Of a DNA stretch of 64,000 nucleotides, positions 33,975 through 42,563 are shown one piece after another (the stretch's first letter is position 1; the number at the start of each line of letters is the position of its first letter). The notes beneath the pieces are model-generated. The model saw nothing but the letters and a program-made list of their open reading frames with translations. It made no database searches and had not been told where the DNA came from. The DNA comes from RH-chloro-G1 sp003670575 (GTDB lineage: Bacteria; Chloroflexota; Dehalococcoidia; UBA2979): contig CANMOP010000007.1 in assembly GCA_947499615.1 (NCBI GenBank), forward strand, positions 20,270 through 84,269. The letters run 5' to 3'. Made by a program: the position numbers and the translations under genes.

Positions 33975-35639
33975 CTAGTCGCGGGTCGAGGTCAGCCAGC
34001 CGAATGCCTGCGGCTTGCGGCGTGCGTCCGGGTCCAACGGGACGTTGATCAGCGACGGACCGGGCATCGCGAGCGCCTCCTGCAACGCGGCGTCGAGTTG
34101 CGCGGAGTCGATCGCGTTGAATCCCTTGCCGCCTAGTCCCTCCATCATGATGTCGTAGCGCGCGGCCGGGCTCATCCCGCCGACCGGCTTCTCCTCCCGC
34201 TCGAACAGCTCCGCGCGATGGCCACCGATCCCTCCGTTATTGAACACCACCCAGGTGATCGGCAGGTTGTAGCGCACGGCCACCTCGCACTCCGTGCCGG
34301 CGAAGCCGAACGCGCCGTCGCCCTGCAGGCACAGGATGCGCTTGCCGGGGAACTGGGTGGCGGCACCAATCGCAAAGCCGTGCCCCAGCCCCATCGAGCC
34401 GAACGAGCCCGCGTCCAGGCGCGTGCGCGGCAGGTAGTTGTTGAGCACAGTGCGGCTGATGTCCATCGTGCTCGCGCCCTCGGCGACGAGGATCATGTCG
34501 TGCGGCATCGCTTCTTCGATGCTGCGCAATGCGCGGTAGTAGCCGATCGGCACGGACTCGTCCTGCTTCATGTCCTCCACAGCCTGGAGGTTCGTGCGTG
34601 CCTCGGCGCGTACGGCACCGACCCACTCGGAGTCGGATGGGAACTCCCACGGCTCGGCGTCCAGGCTGTCGAGCAGTTGGCCCAGCGTTGCCTTGGCATC
34701 ACCGACCATCATCACCTCGGTCGGGACGTTGACGCCGACCTCCTCAGGGTTGATGTCCAGTTGCACGACGCGCACACCGGGTCGGAAGCGCGGCGGGAGC
34801 CCGAAGTGCAGCATCCAGTTCAGTCGTGCGCCGACCAAGAAGATCAGATCCGCGTTCTGTAGCACGAAGGAGCGCGCGGCCGCGGCGGACTGGTCGTGGT
34901 CGTCCGGGAGCACGCCCTTTGCCATCGGCATCGCGAGGTAGGGCAGGCCGGTGCGCTCTACGAAGGCCCGCGCCTCCTGCTCCGCGCGGGCGTAGGCGAC
35001 ACCCTTGCCGATGATCACCAACGGCTGCTCGGCGGTCTTGATTGCGGCGAGCGCCGCCTCGACGTCCATCGGGTCCGCCTGCGGGCGTCGAGCATCCGGG
35101 ACGCGCGGCGCCCACTGCACGGCGTCCTCGTCCACCTTCCCGGCGATGATGTCGCCTGGGAGGTCGAGGTAGACGGGGCCGGGGACGCCATGCAGCGCCT
35201 TCTTCACGGCCTCGGCGATGTACAGCGGAATCCGCTCGATCGACTCCACGCGCTCGGCGTACTTCGCGTACGGGCGGAGCGGGGTGAGTTGGTCGGCTTC
35301 CTGGAAGAAGCCCATGCTGTGGCCGGTACGCTCGTACGAGCCGCCCAGCAGCAGCATCGGCCAGCGGTTGGACCACGCGTTCGCGAATGCGCCCACCGCG
35401 TTCAGCACGCCCGGCCCCGAGACTGCGAGCGCCGCGCCGATGCGACCACCGAGGTAGGAGACGGCCTGCGCGGCGTAGGTCGCCGGCATCTCGTGTCGCA
35501 TACCGACGTACTTGATGCCCTCCCGTTGGGCGGCGGCCGCGATCCCGGTCACCGGGATGCCCACGACGCCGAACAAGCACTCCACGCCCTGCGTCTTGAG
35601 CGCGCGCGCGATGATCGTCTGCCCGTCGATCTCAGCCAT
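33975..35639 (-). CDS. 2-hydroxyacyl-CoA lyase / oxalyl-CoA decarboxylase (ThDP enzyme)
   Basis: A 554-residue thiamine-diphosphate enzyme. The sequence follows human HACL1 closely (ALKTQGVECLFGVVGIPVTGIA, GARLNWMLHFGLPPRF, AEGASTMDISRTVLNNYLP, GGKGFNAI), and oxalyl-CoA decarboxylases share the same features. The activating Glu is E50 (MRHEMPATYAAQA); the Mg/ThDP motif is GDGAFGFAGTE to VVFNNGG. Reactions: 2-hydroxyacyl-CoA to aldehyde plus formyl-CoA, or oxalyl-CoA to formyl-CoA plus CO2. The neighbouring CoA-transferases and formyltransferase fit either. Which substrate is used cannot be settled from sequence alone. Confidence 0.85.
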   Translation of the reverse strand: MAEIDGQTIIARALKTQGVECLFGVVGIPVTGIAAAAQREGIKYVGMRHEMPATYAAQAVSYLGGRIGAALAVSGPGVLNAVGAFANAWSNRWPMLLLGGSYERTGHSMGFFQEADQLTPLRPYAKYAERVESIERIPLYIAEAVKKALHGVPGPVYLDLPGDIIAGKVDEDAVQWAPRVPDARRPQADPMDVEAALAAIKTAEQPLVIIGKGVAYARAEQEARAFVERTGLPYLAMPMAKGVLPDDHDQSAAAARSFVLQNADLIFLVGARLNWMLHFGLPPRFRPGVRVVQLDINPEEVGVNVPTEVMMVGDAKATLGQLLDSLDAEPWEFPSDSEWVGAVRAEARTNLQAVEDMKQDESVPIGYYRALRSIEEAMPHDMILVAEGASTMDISRTVLNNYLPRTRLDAGSFGSMGLGHGFAIGAATQFPGKRILCLQGDGAFGFAGTECEVAVRYNLPITWVVFNNGGIGGHRAELFEREEKPVGGMSPAARYDIMMEGLGGKGFNAIDSAQLDAALQEALAMPGPSLINVPLDPDARRKPQAFGWLTSTRD

Positions 35640-35749
35640 TGCTCACCTCTCGTATCGTGGGAGCCCTTAATCTGGGGTCTCCCGTGCGCATGTTCCCGCG
35701 TACCAATGCTGTTCGCCTGCTCCGCGATCGACGCTCGGCACGACTTAGT

Positions 35750-37003
35750 TTAGACCACTCCCGCCGCTCGGAGGGCAGCGAAAGCCGACGCGTCCACGCC
35801 GATCTCGTGCAGGACGATCTGCGTGTCCTCACCGATGAGCGGGGCGCGCCGGTAGATGCGCCAGGGCGACTTCGGGTAGATCGCTGCGGCGCCGGGATAG
35901 GCGAAGCTGCGTCCCACTTCCGGGTGCTCCACGTCAGGAAAGAAGCCGCGCGCACGGAAGTGTTTATCCGCTGGCAGGTCGTCGGTGGAGCGTACAGCGC
36001 CCCACGGCATGCCGGCCTGCTGACCGCCGTGGAACGCCTCGTCGGCGGTGATGCGGCCGACCAGCGTCCGGATCTGCTCGCTGATGTGTGCGCCCTCGGC
36101 CATGATTGTGGCGGGATCAGCGTACTTCGGGTCGGTCAGGTCGCCGGCACCGCCCAGGCTGTCCATCCAGGCCACCAGCGGCTTCATGCGGCCGGCGTTC
36201 ATGCCCAATCCGCCGTTGACGTACCGTCCGTCGCCGGTCGGCATCTGCGTCGGCGGGGTGGGGCGGGAGCCAGCGTGTCGGCCGGTCTGCCGCTGCACCA
36301 CGTTGCCGGTGTAGATGTACATCGGTACATGCATCTCGGTGGTCAGCGCGCACGCCTCGTGCACGGAGACGTCGAGGTATTGGCCGGCGCCGGTGACGTT
36401 GCGCGAGAGCAGCGCACCCAGTGTCCCGATGTACGCATAGTGCGAGCCCATATGCCAGCCGTTACCGCCGCCGGGAGCGATCGGCTGCTGCTCCGGGTCG
36501 TCAGAGGCATCGTAGCCGCTGCCCGCCATCTGGCCGCCGGCCGAGAGGTGCAGCAGGTCGGTGCTCTTGTAGTCGCGCCACGGTCCGGTCTGACCGAACG
36601 GGGTGAGCGAGGTCATGATCAGCCCCGGGTTGTTAGCCGAAAGTACCTCGTACCCTAGTCCCATCGAGGGCAGGCGGCCGGGCGGCATGGTCTCTAGCAG
36701 GATGTCCGCGCTGTCCACGAGTGTGCGAAAGAGGTCGCGCCCCGCCTGCTGTTCAAGGTCGATGGTGATCGATCGCTTGCTGGTGTTGTAGTGCCAGAAG
36801 TAAAGCGAGCGCTCCGGATCCGGCACGTCCTGGTAGAACGGGCCGACCTTCCGCTCGGCGACCCCGCCGAGCGGCTCGACTTTGATCACATCGGCGCCGA
36901 AGTCGGCCATCATCTTCCCGCACCACTGGCCGATGCGGTCCGCCAACTCGATCACGCGTACGCCAGCCAGCGGTCCCGGCAGGCTCGATTCGGTGGTCGT
37001 CAT
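35750..37003 (-). CDS. Class III CoA-transferase subunit lacking the catalytic Asp
   Basis: A 417-residue CaiB/BaiF protein. It matches domain 2 of the double CoA-transferase at 22.7 kb (RIGQWCGKMMADFGADVIKVEP, GPFYQDVPDPERSLYFWHYNTSKRSIT, SKRAPL-like C-terminus YRRAPLIGE). At the catalytic Asp position it has W183 (NGWHMGSHY), as domain 2 of the fusion also does. It lies 25 bp downstream of the Asp-containing partner, with GGGGGAG before ATG 37003. It probably forms a heterodimer with that partner and may be structural rather than catalytic. Confidence 0.88.
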   Translation of the reverse strand: MTTTESSLPGPLAGVRVIELADRIGQWCGKMMADFGADVIKVEPLGGVAERKVGPFYQDVPDPERSLYFWHYNTSKRSITIDLEQQAGRDLFRTLVDSADILLETMPPGRLPSMGLGYEVLSANNPGLIMTSLTPFGQTGPWRDYKSTDLLHLSAGGQMAGSGYDASDDPEQQPIAPGGGNGWHMGSHYAYIGTLGALLSRNVTGAGQYLDVSVHEACALTTEMHVPMYIYTGNVVQRQTGRHAGSRPTPPTQMPTGDGRYVNGGLGMNAGRMKPLVAWMDSLGGAGDLTDPKYADPATIMAEGAHISEQIRTLVGRITADEAFHGGQQAGMPWGAVRSTDDLPADKHFRARGFFPDVEHPEVGRSFAYPGAAAIYPKSPWRIYRRAPLIGEDTQIVLHEIGVDASAFAALRAAGVV

Positions 37004-37028
37004 AGTCTCTCCCCCGTCTCCGCGTGGC

Positions 37029-38396
37029 CTACGATGCCGCGCCGGCGTGTTCCAGTGCCTCCAGCAGGTACGACTCGATCGGCACCGAACGCGGCCAGAA
37101 CGTGTTGTCCTGGTACCCCTCTCGCAGTTCCTCTCGGCTGACACCGAGCCACTCGACCAGGATGGGGATGTTGTGCTCGCCGCAGATCGGCGCGCCATGG
37201 TCCACGGGCGTGGGTGTGCCGGACATCTGCCAGGGCGCGTGCTGCATTGGCCACGTGCCAAGCAAGGGGTGCGAGGCCGGGTCGTACATGCCGCGGGCGC
37301 GCAGTTGCGGGTCGTTGTCGACGCGGTCCTGGCTGCTCTGTACCGGCATCGCGGGCACTCCATCGGCCTGACAGCGCTCCATCAGCGCGTACTTGTCGAG
37401 GTTGATCGCCCAGGCGGCGATTCCTGCGTCCAATGCCTCCTGGTGCTTCAGTCGCCCCTCGAGCGTCGCGTACTTGGCGTCGGCGGCCCACGTGGGGCTG
37501 CCCATCACCCCAACGAGCGCCTGCCACTCGCTGTCATCGGAGCAGGCGATGGTGGCCCAATCGTTGTGTCCGCCGCCAGCGGTGCGGTACGCGTTGTGCG
37601 GCGCGGCCTGCGGGCCGCGGTAGTTGTCCAGCACCGGCGTGCCCGGCCAGGTGGTGCGGTTGCCCGGTGGGAAGCCGGATCGGCGCGACGGCCGGCCGTT
37701 GACGCTCAGGTCCAGCAACGCGGGCCCCGTGAGCGTGATCGCCGCTGCGACCTGCGAGAGGTCCACGTGCTGGCCCTCGCCGGTGGTGGCACGGTGCTGC
37801 AGCGCGGTCAGCATGCCGATGATGCCGTACATCCCGCCGGTGTCGTCCATGTACGACCAGCCCCACCCCGCGGGCGGCTTGTCGGGTACACCGGAAAGCG
37901 AGGTGAGACCGGAGAGCGCCTGGACGGACGGTCCCATGGTGGTGTATTCCGCGAGGGGACCAGCCTGTCCGAAGCCCGCCATGGAGACATAAATAATGTC
38001 CGGCTTGACCTTCGTCATCTCGTCGTAGCCGAGGCCCCAACTGGAAAGCACGCCGGCGCTGAAGTTCTCGATGATCACATCGGACTGCGCGAGGATCTTC
38101 TTGACGAGCTCCAACCCGCGAGGGGTGCGCGCGTTCAACGTGACAGAGCGCTTGAGCGCGTGCATGTCGTTGAAGTGGCCGTCCGAGTTCATGGTGGGCG
38201 CGATGTCGGGCGGATTCGCACCCATGCCGGGCACCGTGCGAACCACGCGACCAGTGGAGCCGCCCAGTGCCGGCTCCGGCCACTCCACCTTGATCACGTC
38301 GGCGCCAAGCACCGCCATCCACCGCGTGGCCCACGGGCCGGCGCGCACCCACGTGAGATCGAGCACCCGCACACCTTCGAGCGGACGGTTTGTCAT
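37029..38396 (-). CDS. Class III CoA-transferase subunit with catalytic Asp
   Basis: A 455-residue CaiB/BaiF protein matching domain 1 of the 881-residue fusion (GVRVLDLTWVRAGPWATRWM, GWGWSYMDDTGGMY). The catalytic Asp is D184, equivalent to Asp169 of formyl-CoA:oxalate CoA-transferase. ATG 38396 is preceded by a GGGGAAAGG site. It is first in a leftward cluster: this gene, the Asp-less partner, the ThDP lyase and the formyltransferase. A role in activating a hydroxy acid or oxalate to its CoA ester for the lyase is inferred. Confidence 0.9.
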   Translation of the reverse strand: MTNRPLEGVRVLDLTWVRAGPWATRWMAVLGADVIKVEWPEPALGGSTGRVVRTVPGMGANPPDIAPTMNSDGHFNDMHALKRSVTLNARTPRGLELVKKILAQSDVIIENFSAGVLSSWGLGYDEMTKVKPDIIYVSMAGFGQAGPLAEYTTMGPSVQALSGLTSLSGVPDKPPAGWGWSYMDDTGGMYGIIGMLTALQHRATTGEGQHVDLSQVAAAITLTGPALLDLSVNGRPSRRSGFPPGNRTTWPGTPVLDNYRGPQAAPHNAYRTAGGGHNDWATIACSDDSEWQALVGVMGSPTWAADAKYATLEGRLKHQEALDAGIAAWAINLDKYALMERCQADGVPAMPVQSSQDRVDNDPQLRARGMYDPASHPLLGTWPMQHAPWQMSGTPTPVDHGAPICGEHNIPILVEWLGVSREELREGYQDNTFWPRSVPIESYLLEALEHAGAAS

Positions 38397-38560
38397 GTAA
38401 CACCTTTCCCCGGGCACACGCCTCGCGTGCCTAAACCATGCATTCAGCCCGCGCTCGAGCTGCCCGTGCTGAGCATGATGCATATAGCACGTTCGTCATG
38501 GTTTGGGGGGCTAGCGCCGGTGGGGGCGGACGATCGGTGGACTCGCCAGCCGCGTGAGTC

Positions 38561-38701
38561 GCCGGCTTCGGCCGTCGTGCGCGGCACCAGGACGAAGGAC
38601 AGCGCGACGCCGAGGGCCAGCGCGCCGAGGCCGACCCACAGCGCCTCGCGCTGCATGAAGAACGCCAGGATGACCGCGCCGCACAACCCGATGGCCGTGA
38701 C
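38561..38701 (-). pseudogene. Possible remnant of a membrane transporter C-terminus
   Basis: Within an otherwise non-coding stretch, the minus strand reads VTAIGLCGAVILAFFMQRE then ALWVGLGALALGVALSFVLVPR, two hydrophobic helices ending in a basic residue, as at the C-terminus of APC-type or similar permeases. There is no start codon close by and the flanks do not look like protein. It is offered as a fragment only. Confidence 0.3.
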
Positions 38702-38731
38702 CTGATCCCGGTCGCGGGCCCTGCTGCCAGG

Positions 38732-38821
38732 AACATCGCGGCGTTCGGGGCCGACTCGGCAGGGGAGGTGTACCTGCTCGTCCACGGCGGGCCGGTGCTG
38801 CGGATAGTTGGCGCCGACTAG
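38732..38821 (+). pseudogene. C-terminal remnant of a PQQ-dependent sugar dehydrogenase-like protein
   Basis: Thirty codons ending in TAG read NIAAFGADSAGEVYLLVHGG then PVLRIVGAD. This is the recognisable last blade of soluble PQQ-glucose/sorbosone dehydrogenase-like beta-propellers (pattern SFGED-GELY-GxVYRI). Nothing of the rest of the propeller is found upstream, so it is a leftover of a deleted gene. Confidence 0.5.
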
Positions 38822-38877
38822 CCGGTTTGGTTCAGCCTCGATCCGCCCGTATCGCCTGTGGGCGGTACGATGCATTC

Positions 38878-39063
38878 ATGAGTCCCACGCTGGTCACGTT
38901 GATCACCATATTCGTCGTCTACTGCCTCGCTGTGACGTGGCAGATGCGACGCGCGTTCCGCTCGATCGAGCCGCAGGCGCGGCTGCGCGAGGCGAAGCGG
39001 TTGATGCTGCTCGTGTCGCTCGGTGTGCCGATAGCGGTCGCATTTATCCTCGTCGCCTGGTAG
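38878..39063 (+). CDS. Small two-helix membrane protein, unknown
   Basis: A 61-residue protein from ATG 38878 with helix 1 at about 3-20 and helix 2 at about 40-60, separated by a charged loop (RRAFRSIEPQARLREAKR). The positive loop predicts both ends outside. No family is recognised. It lies at the edge of the remnant region and upstream of leuS, and could be genuine because the hydrophobic/charged pattern is orderly. Confidence 0.5.
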   Translation: MSPTLVTLITIFVVYCLAVTWQMRRAFRSIEPQARLREAKRLMLLVSLGVPIAVAFILVAW

Positions 39064-39399
39064 CCGTGTCGGTATGCGCTGGCGACGAGCGATTCGGCGG
39101 GACGCTGAGACATTGCGTGCCGCCCGCGCCGCCCGCGCCGCCCGCGCCGCCCGCGAAGTACGCACGGGCTGGCATCGGTGAGAGCCGGCGCCCATCAGTG
39201 GCGTCGCGTTGACTGGCTCTCGGCGGCTCCTGATACTCGGTGGCATGATTGCTCGATGTCGGCCACCTCTCCCGCCCCTCGTCCTTACCTCGGCGGCGGC
39301 GCGATAGCGCGGCGTCGCCCCCCGCACAGCGTGCGGCGCGCACCTCGTGTCGCCGCGATCCACGACGATTCGCACCGCTGATCCGATCGAGGCGAGACC
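39064..39399. other. leuS upstream region, no gene recognised
   Basis: These 336 bp hold no convincing gene. They include a GC-rich 9-bp tandem repeat at 39120-39155. No T-box motif (TGGNACCGCG) or leader-peptide Leu run was found. GGCGAGACC just before ATG 39400 gives a modest ribosome site (GAG). Confidence 0.5.
39120..39155. repeat. Tandem repeat, four perfect copies of CCGCCCGCG
   Basis: Four identical 9-bp units sit head to tail in the non-coding DNA before leuS. Read in a frame of three they would give Pro-Pro-Ala or Ala-Ala-Arg repeats, but no gene covers them. Copy number may vary between strains. Confidence 0.85.
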
Positions 39400-41877
39400 A
39401 TGACCACGCGATCCATGACCGACCGCTACGAGCCGCGCGAGATTGAGCTGCGCTGGCAGGCGCGCTGGGCAGAGTCTGGCCTGTACCAAACCCCCGACCA
39501 GGTGCCTGGCCGCGAGAATTGGTACGCGCTGACCATGTTCCCGTACACCTCCGGTGACCTACACGTCGGTCATTGGTTCACGATGGCGCCGTCCGACGCG
39601 CTGGCTCGCTGGCGGCGGATGTCCGGCTACAACGTGCTGTTCCCGATGGGCTTCGATGCGTTCGGGATGCCCGCGGAGAACGCCGCGATCAAGGGCGGCA
39701 TGCACCCGCAGGACTGGACCAACGCGAACATCGAGCGCATGCGCGGCCAGTTGCAGTCCATGGGCGCAATGTTCGACTGGAGCCGCGAGCTGTACGCCTC
39801 ATCGCCTGAGTATTACCGCTGGACGCAGTGGTGGTTCCTGCAGATGGTGCGCCTCGGCCTGGCGTATCGCGCCAAGGCGGCCGCGAACTGGTGTCCCTCC
39901 TGCCAGACCGTGCTCGCGAACGAGCAGGTGTCCGACGGGAACTGCGAGCGCTGCGATACCGCGGTGGTACAGCGGTCCATGGAACAGTGGTTCCTGCGCA
40001 CGACGCAGTACGCCGAGGAGTTGCTGCACAACGAGCACCTCGACTGGCCCGAGCACGTGAAGGTGATGCAGCGCAACTGGATCGGCCGCTCTGAAGGCGC
40101 CGAGGTCGCGTTCGCACTGGAATCGCCGACGGCGGATGGAAGCACCGAGGTGCGCGTGTTCACCACGCGACCGGACACGTTGCACGGGGTGACGTTCATG
40201 GTGCTTGCGCCGGAGCATGCGCTGGTCTCCCAACTCGTGACCGCCGAGCAGCGCGTGGCTGTCGAGGCGTACGTCGAGACCGCCTCGTATGAGACGGACA
40301 TCGAACGCCAGTCGACGGAGCGCGAGAAGACCGGCGTGTTCACCGGCGCGTACTGCGTGAACCGGTTGACCGGGCGGCGCGTCCCAATCTGGGTCGCGGA
40401 TTACGTGCTGGTCACCTACGGAACCGGTGCCGTGATGGCTGTGCCGGCGCACGACGAGCGGGACTTCGCGTTCGCGCAGAAGTACGCGCTACCGATCGAG
40501 GTGGTGATTGCGCCGCCGGACTGGGACGGTGCGCCGCTGGACGCTGCGTACACCGCTCCGGGCAACATGGTGCACTCCCAGCAGTTCGACGGCATGACGA
40601 GTACCGATGCGAAGGGCGCGATCACGCGCTACCTGGATGAGCAGAGCTGGGGCCACGCCACCATCGTGTATCGCCTGCGCGATTGGCTGGTCTCGCGGCA
40701 GCGGTACTGGGGCGCACCGATCCCGATGATCTATTGCGAGGCATGCGGACTGGTGCCGGTGCCCGAGGATCAGTTGCCGGTGTTGTTGCCGTACGACGTG
40801 GAGTTTCTGCCGACTGGCGAGTCACCGCTGGCGCGCTCGGAGGCGTTCGTGAACGTCGACTGCCCGCGCTGCGGCGCTGCGGCACGCCGCGAGACCGACA
40901 CGATGGACACGTTCATGTGCTCCAGTTGGTATTTCATGCGTTACGCGGACGCGCACAACGCGTCGGCGGCGCTATCGAGCGAGGCGGCGCGCGCGTGGTT
41001 GCCGGTGGACCAGTACACCGGTGGCGCGGAGCACGCCACAATGCACCTGCTGTACGCGCGCTTTTTCTACAAGATGGCGCGCGACGCGGGCGTGGTGTCG
41101 GGTGACGAGCCGTTCACGCGCTACTTCGCGCAGGGCCAGATCCTCGGGCCGGACGGCCGTCGCATGTCCAAGTCCCGAGGCAATGTGATCGCGCCGGACA
41201 GTCAGGTGGAGCGCTGGGGCGCCGACACCTTCCGCGCATACTTGATGTTCCTGGGGCCGTGGGAGCAAGGCGGCCCGTACGACGTCGACGGTATCGTTGG
41301 CATCTCCCGCTGGCTGCACCGCGTCTGGTCGGTGGCTACGGATCCGCCAACGTTCGCCGACGCGCCCGACTCGCCGGAGACGCGCGAGTTGCGCGCGCTG
41401 GTGCACCGCACGATCGCGAAGGTCACGGACGACCTCGGGCGCTACCGCATGAACACCATGGTGTCGGCGCTGATGGAGCTGACGAACGCGCTGCAACGCG
41501 CCCGCGACGAGTCTGCGCACCAGCCGGTGGATCGCGCCGCCTGGGTGGAGGCGCTCGACACGCTGGCGCTGCTGATCGCACCGGCGTGCCCGCATATCGC
41601 AGAGGAACTGTGGGCGCGCGCTGGGCACGAGTACTCCGTGCACCAGCAGTCGTGGCCCATCGCTGACCCCGCACTGCTTCGGCGGCTGAGCGTGGAGATC
41701 CCGGTGCAGGTGGATGGCCGCGTGCGCGAACGCGTCGAGGTGCCAGCGGAAGCCACCGCGGCCGAGGTGCGCGCGCTCGCGGAAGCCCTGCCGAAGGTCG
41801 CCGAACTGCTAGCTGGGCGTGAAGTGGCTCGGGTGGTGTACGTGCCGGGAAGGCTGCTGAACCTGGTCCTGCGTTAG
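39400..41877 (+). CDS. leuS: Leucyl-tRNA synthetase
   Basis: An 825-residue class I synthetase. The HIGH-equivalent motif is SGDLHVGHW, the KMSKS motif is GRRMSKSRGN, and a zinc-binding or editing insertion carries WCPSCQTVLANEQ...CERC. The CP1 editing domain has the conserved TTRPDTLHG segment and GTGAVMAVPAHDERD. The anticodon-binding and C-terminal domains are complete, with the ending RVVYVPGRLLNLVL. The start is ATG 39400; ATG 39415 (MTDRYEP) is an alternative. Confidence 0.97.
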   Translation: MTTRSMTDRYEPREIELRWQARWAESGLYQTPDQVPGRENWYALTMFPYTSGDLHVGHWFTMAPSDALARWRRMSGYNVLFPMGFDAFGMPAENAAIKGGMHPQDWTNANIERMRGQLQSMGAMFDWSRELYASSPEYYRWTQWWFLQMVRLGLAYRAKAAANWCPSCQTVLANEQVSDGNCERCDTAVVQRSMEQWFLRTTQYAEELLHNEHLDWPEHVKVMQRNWIGRSEGAEVAFALESPTADGSTEVRVFTTRPDTLHGVTFMVLAPEHALVSQLVTAEQRVAVEAYVETASYETDIERQSTEREKTGVFTGAYCVNRLTGRRVPIWVADYVLVTYGTGAVMAVPAHDERDFAFAQKYALPIEVVIAPPDWDGAPLDAAYTAPGNMVHSQQFDGMTSTDAKGAITRYLDEQSWGHATIVYRLRDWLVSRQRYWGAPIPMIYCEACGLVPVPEDQLPVLLPYDVEFLPTGESPLARSEAFVNVDCPRCGAAARRETDTMDTFMCSSWYFMRYADAHNASAALSSEAARAWLPVDQYTGGAEHATMHLLYARFFYKMARDAGVVSGDEPFTRYFAQGQILGPDGRRMSKSRGNVIAPDSQVERWGADTFRAYLMFLGPWEQGGPYDVDGIVGISRWLHRVWSVATDPPTFADAPDSPETRELRALVHRTIAKVTDDLGRYRMNTMVSALMELTNALQRARDESAHQPVDRAAWVEALDTLALLIAPACPHIAEELWARAGHEYSVHQQSWPIADPALLRRLSVEIPVQVDGRVRERVEVPAEATAAEVRALAEALPKVAELLAGREVARVVYVPGRLLNLVLR

Positions 41878-41918
41878 GCGGGATCTATGCTCTGTGATCT
41901 CCGCGATCGCGCGCGGAC

Positions 41919-42449
41919 TTAGCATGTTAGCTTGGGCAGCTCCGCGACGTGGCCGACGTGGTCATGGGTGTGCACGTGGTGGGAGTGCACCGCCCACTCC
42001 AGCCAATTGAAAGACCGTACTCCGCGTGATCCGCGGTGAACTGTAGGCTAACGGCCGCGTCCGCAGCCTCGAGGATAGCCAGAACCTCGGCCTCGCCCTC
42101 CAGGAACGCCTGTCGCAATTCGGCGAAGCTCCCGGACGCGTCGTCTGGGATTCCTCCGGACCGCGGCCGCGGGCCTGCGTACTCAAAGGGCCGGGCCGCT
42201 GGAGAGGGCGCGTAGCCGCTGAGTGCTGCGGGGAAAGCTGCTGTTGAGATGCCTCAGGATGTCGACGACGGAAAACTCGTCCGGTGCAGGCTTGAACTCA
42301 GCTGCCGTCTCGCTCAACTGCTGGAGCATCTCGCGCATCGCGTCACGATCGGCCCGCACCAGCGAGGTGACGTGTGCCAGACCAAGGCTGGCCTGCTCCG
42401 CCACGTAGGCACGGACCGCGTCACTTCCTGCGTCTAGCCGGACGACCAC
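41919..42449 (-). pseudogene. DinB-like four-helix protein, broken by two frameshifts
   Basis: The pieces read in order on the minus strand but in three frames: from a GTG at 42449 with GGAGG upstream, HVTSLVRADRDAMREMLQQL and VVDILRHLNSS to TGA 42183; then FEYAGPRP and FAELRQAFLEGEAEVLAIL in a second frame; then FNWLEWAVHSHHVHTHDHVG, the conserved DinB metal-binding C-terminus, in a third frame to TAA 41919. The shifts lie near 42185-42195 and 42010-42025. Together they outline a DinB/YfiT-like metal-dependent protein. An intact relative is at 56.6 kb. Confidence 0.65.
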
Positions 42450-42563
42450 AGCGCACCTCCACGTCAAATCGACGGCGGCGAGTCTACGTTGAGCATCTCC
42501 TGCGACTGCCAATCGCCGCGTGCGGGGTGCGCAGGTTGGCGGCCGCATGTGGGACGCTGCTCG

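Noticed and set aside
39120..39155. CRISPR-like array
   Set aside because: The four 9-bp units are directly adjacent with no spacers, so this is a simple tandem repeat. No CRISPR array or cas gene was seen anywhere in the window.
39064..39399. T-box or leucine attenuator before leuS
   Set aside because: No TGGNACCGCG motif, no Leu-rich leader peptide and no terminator hairpin with a T-tract were found.
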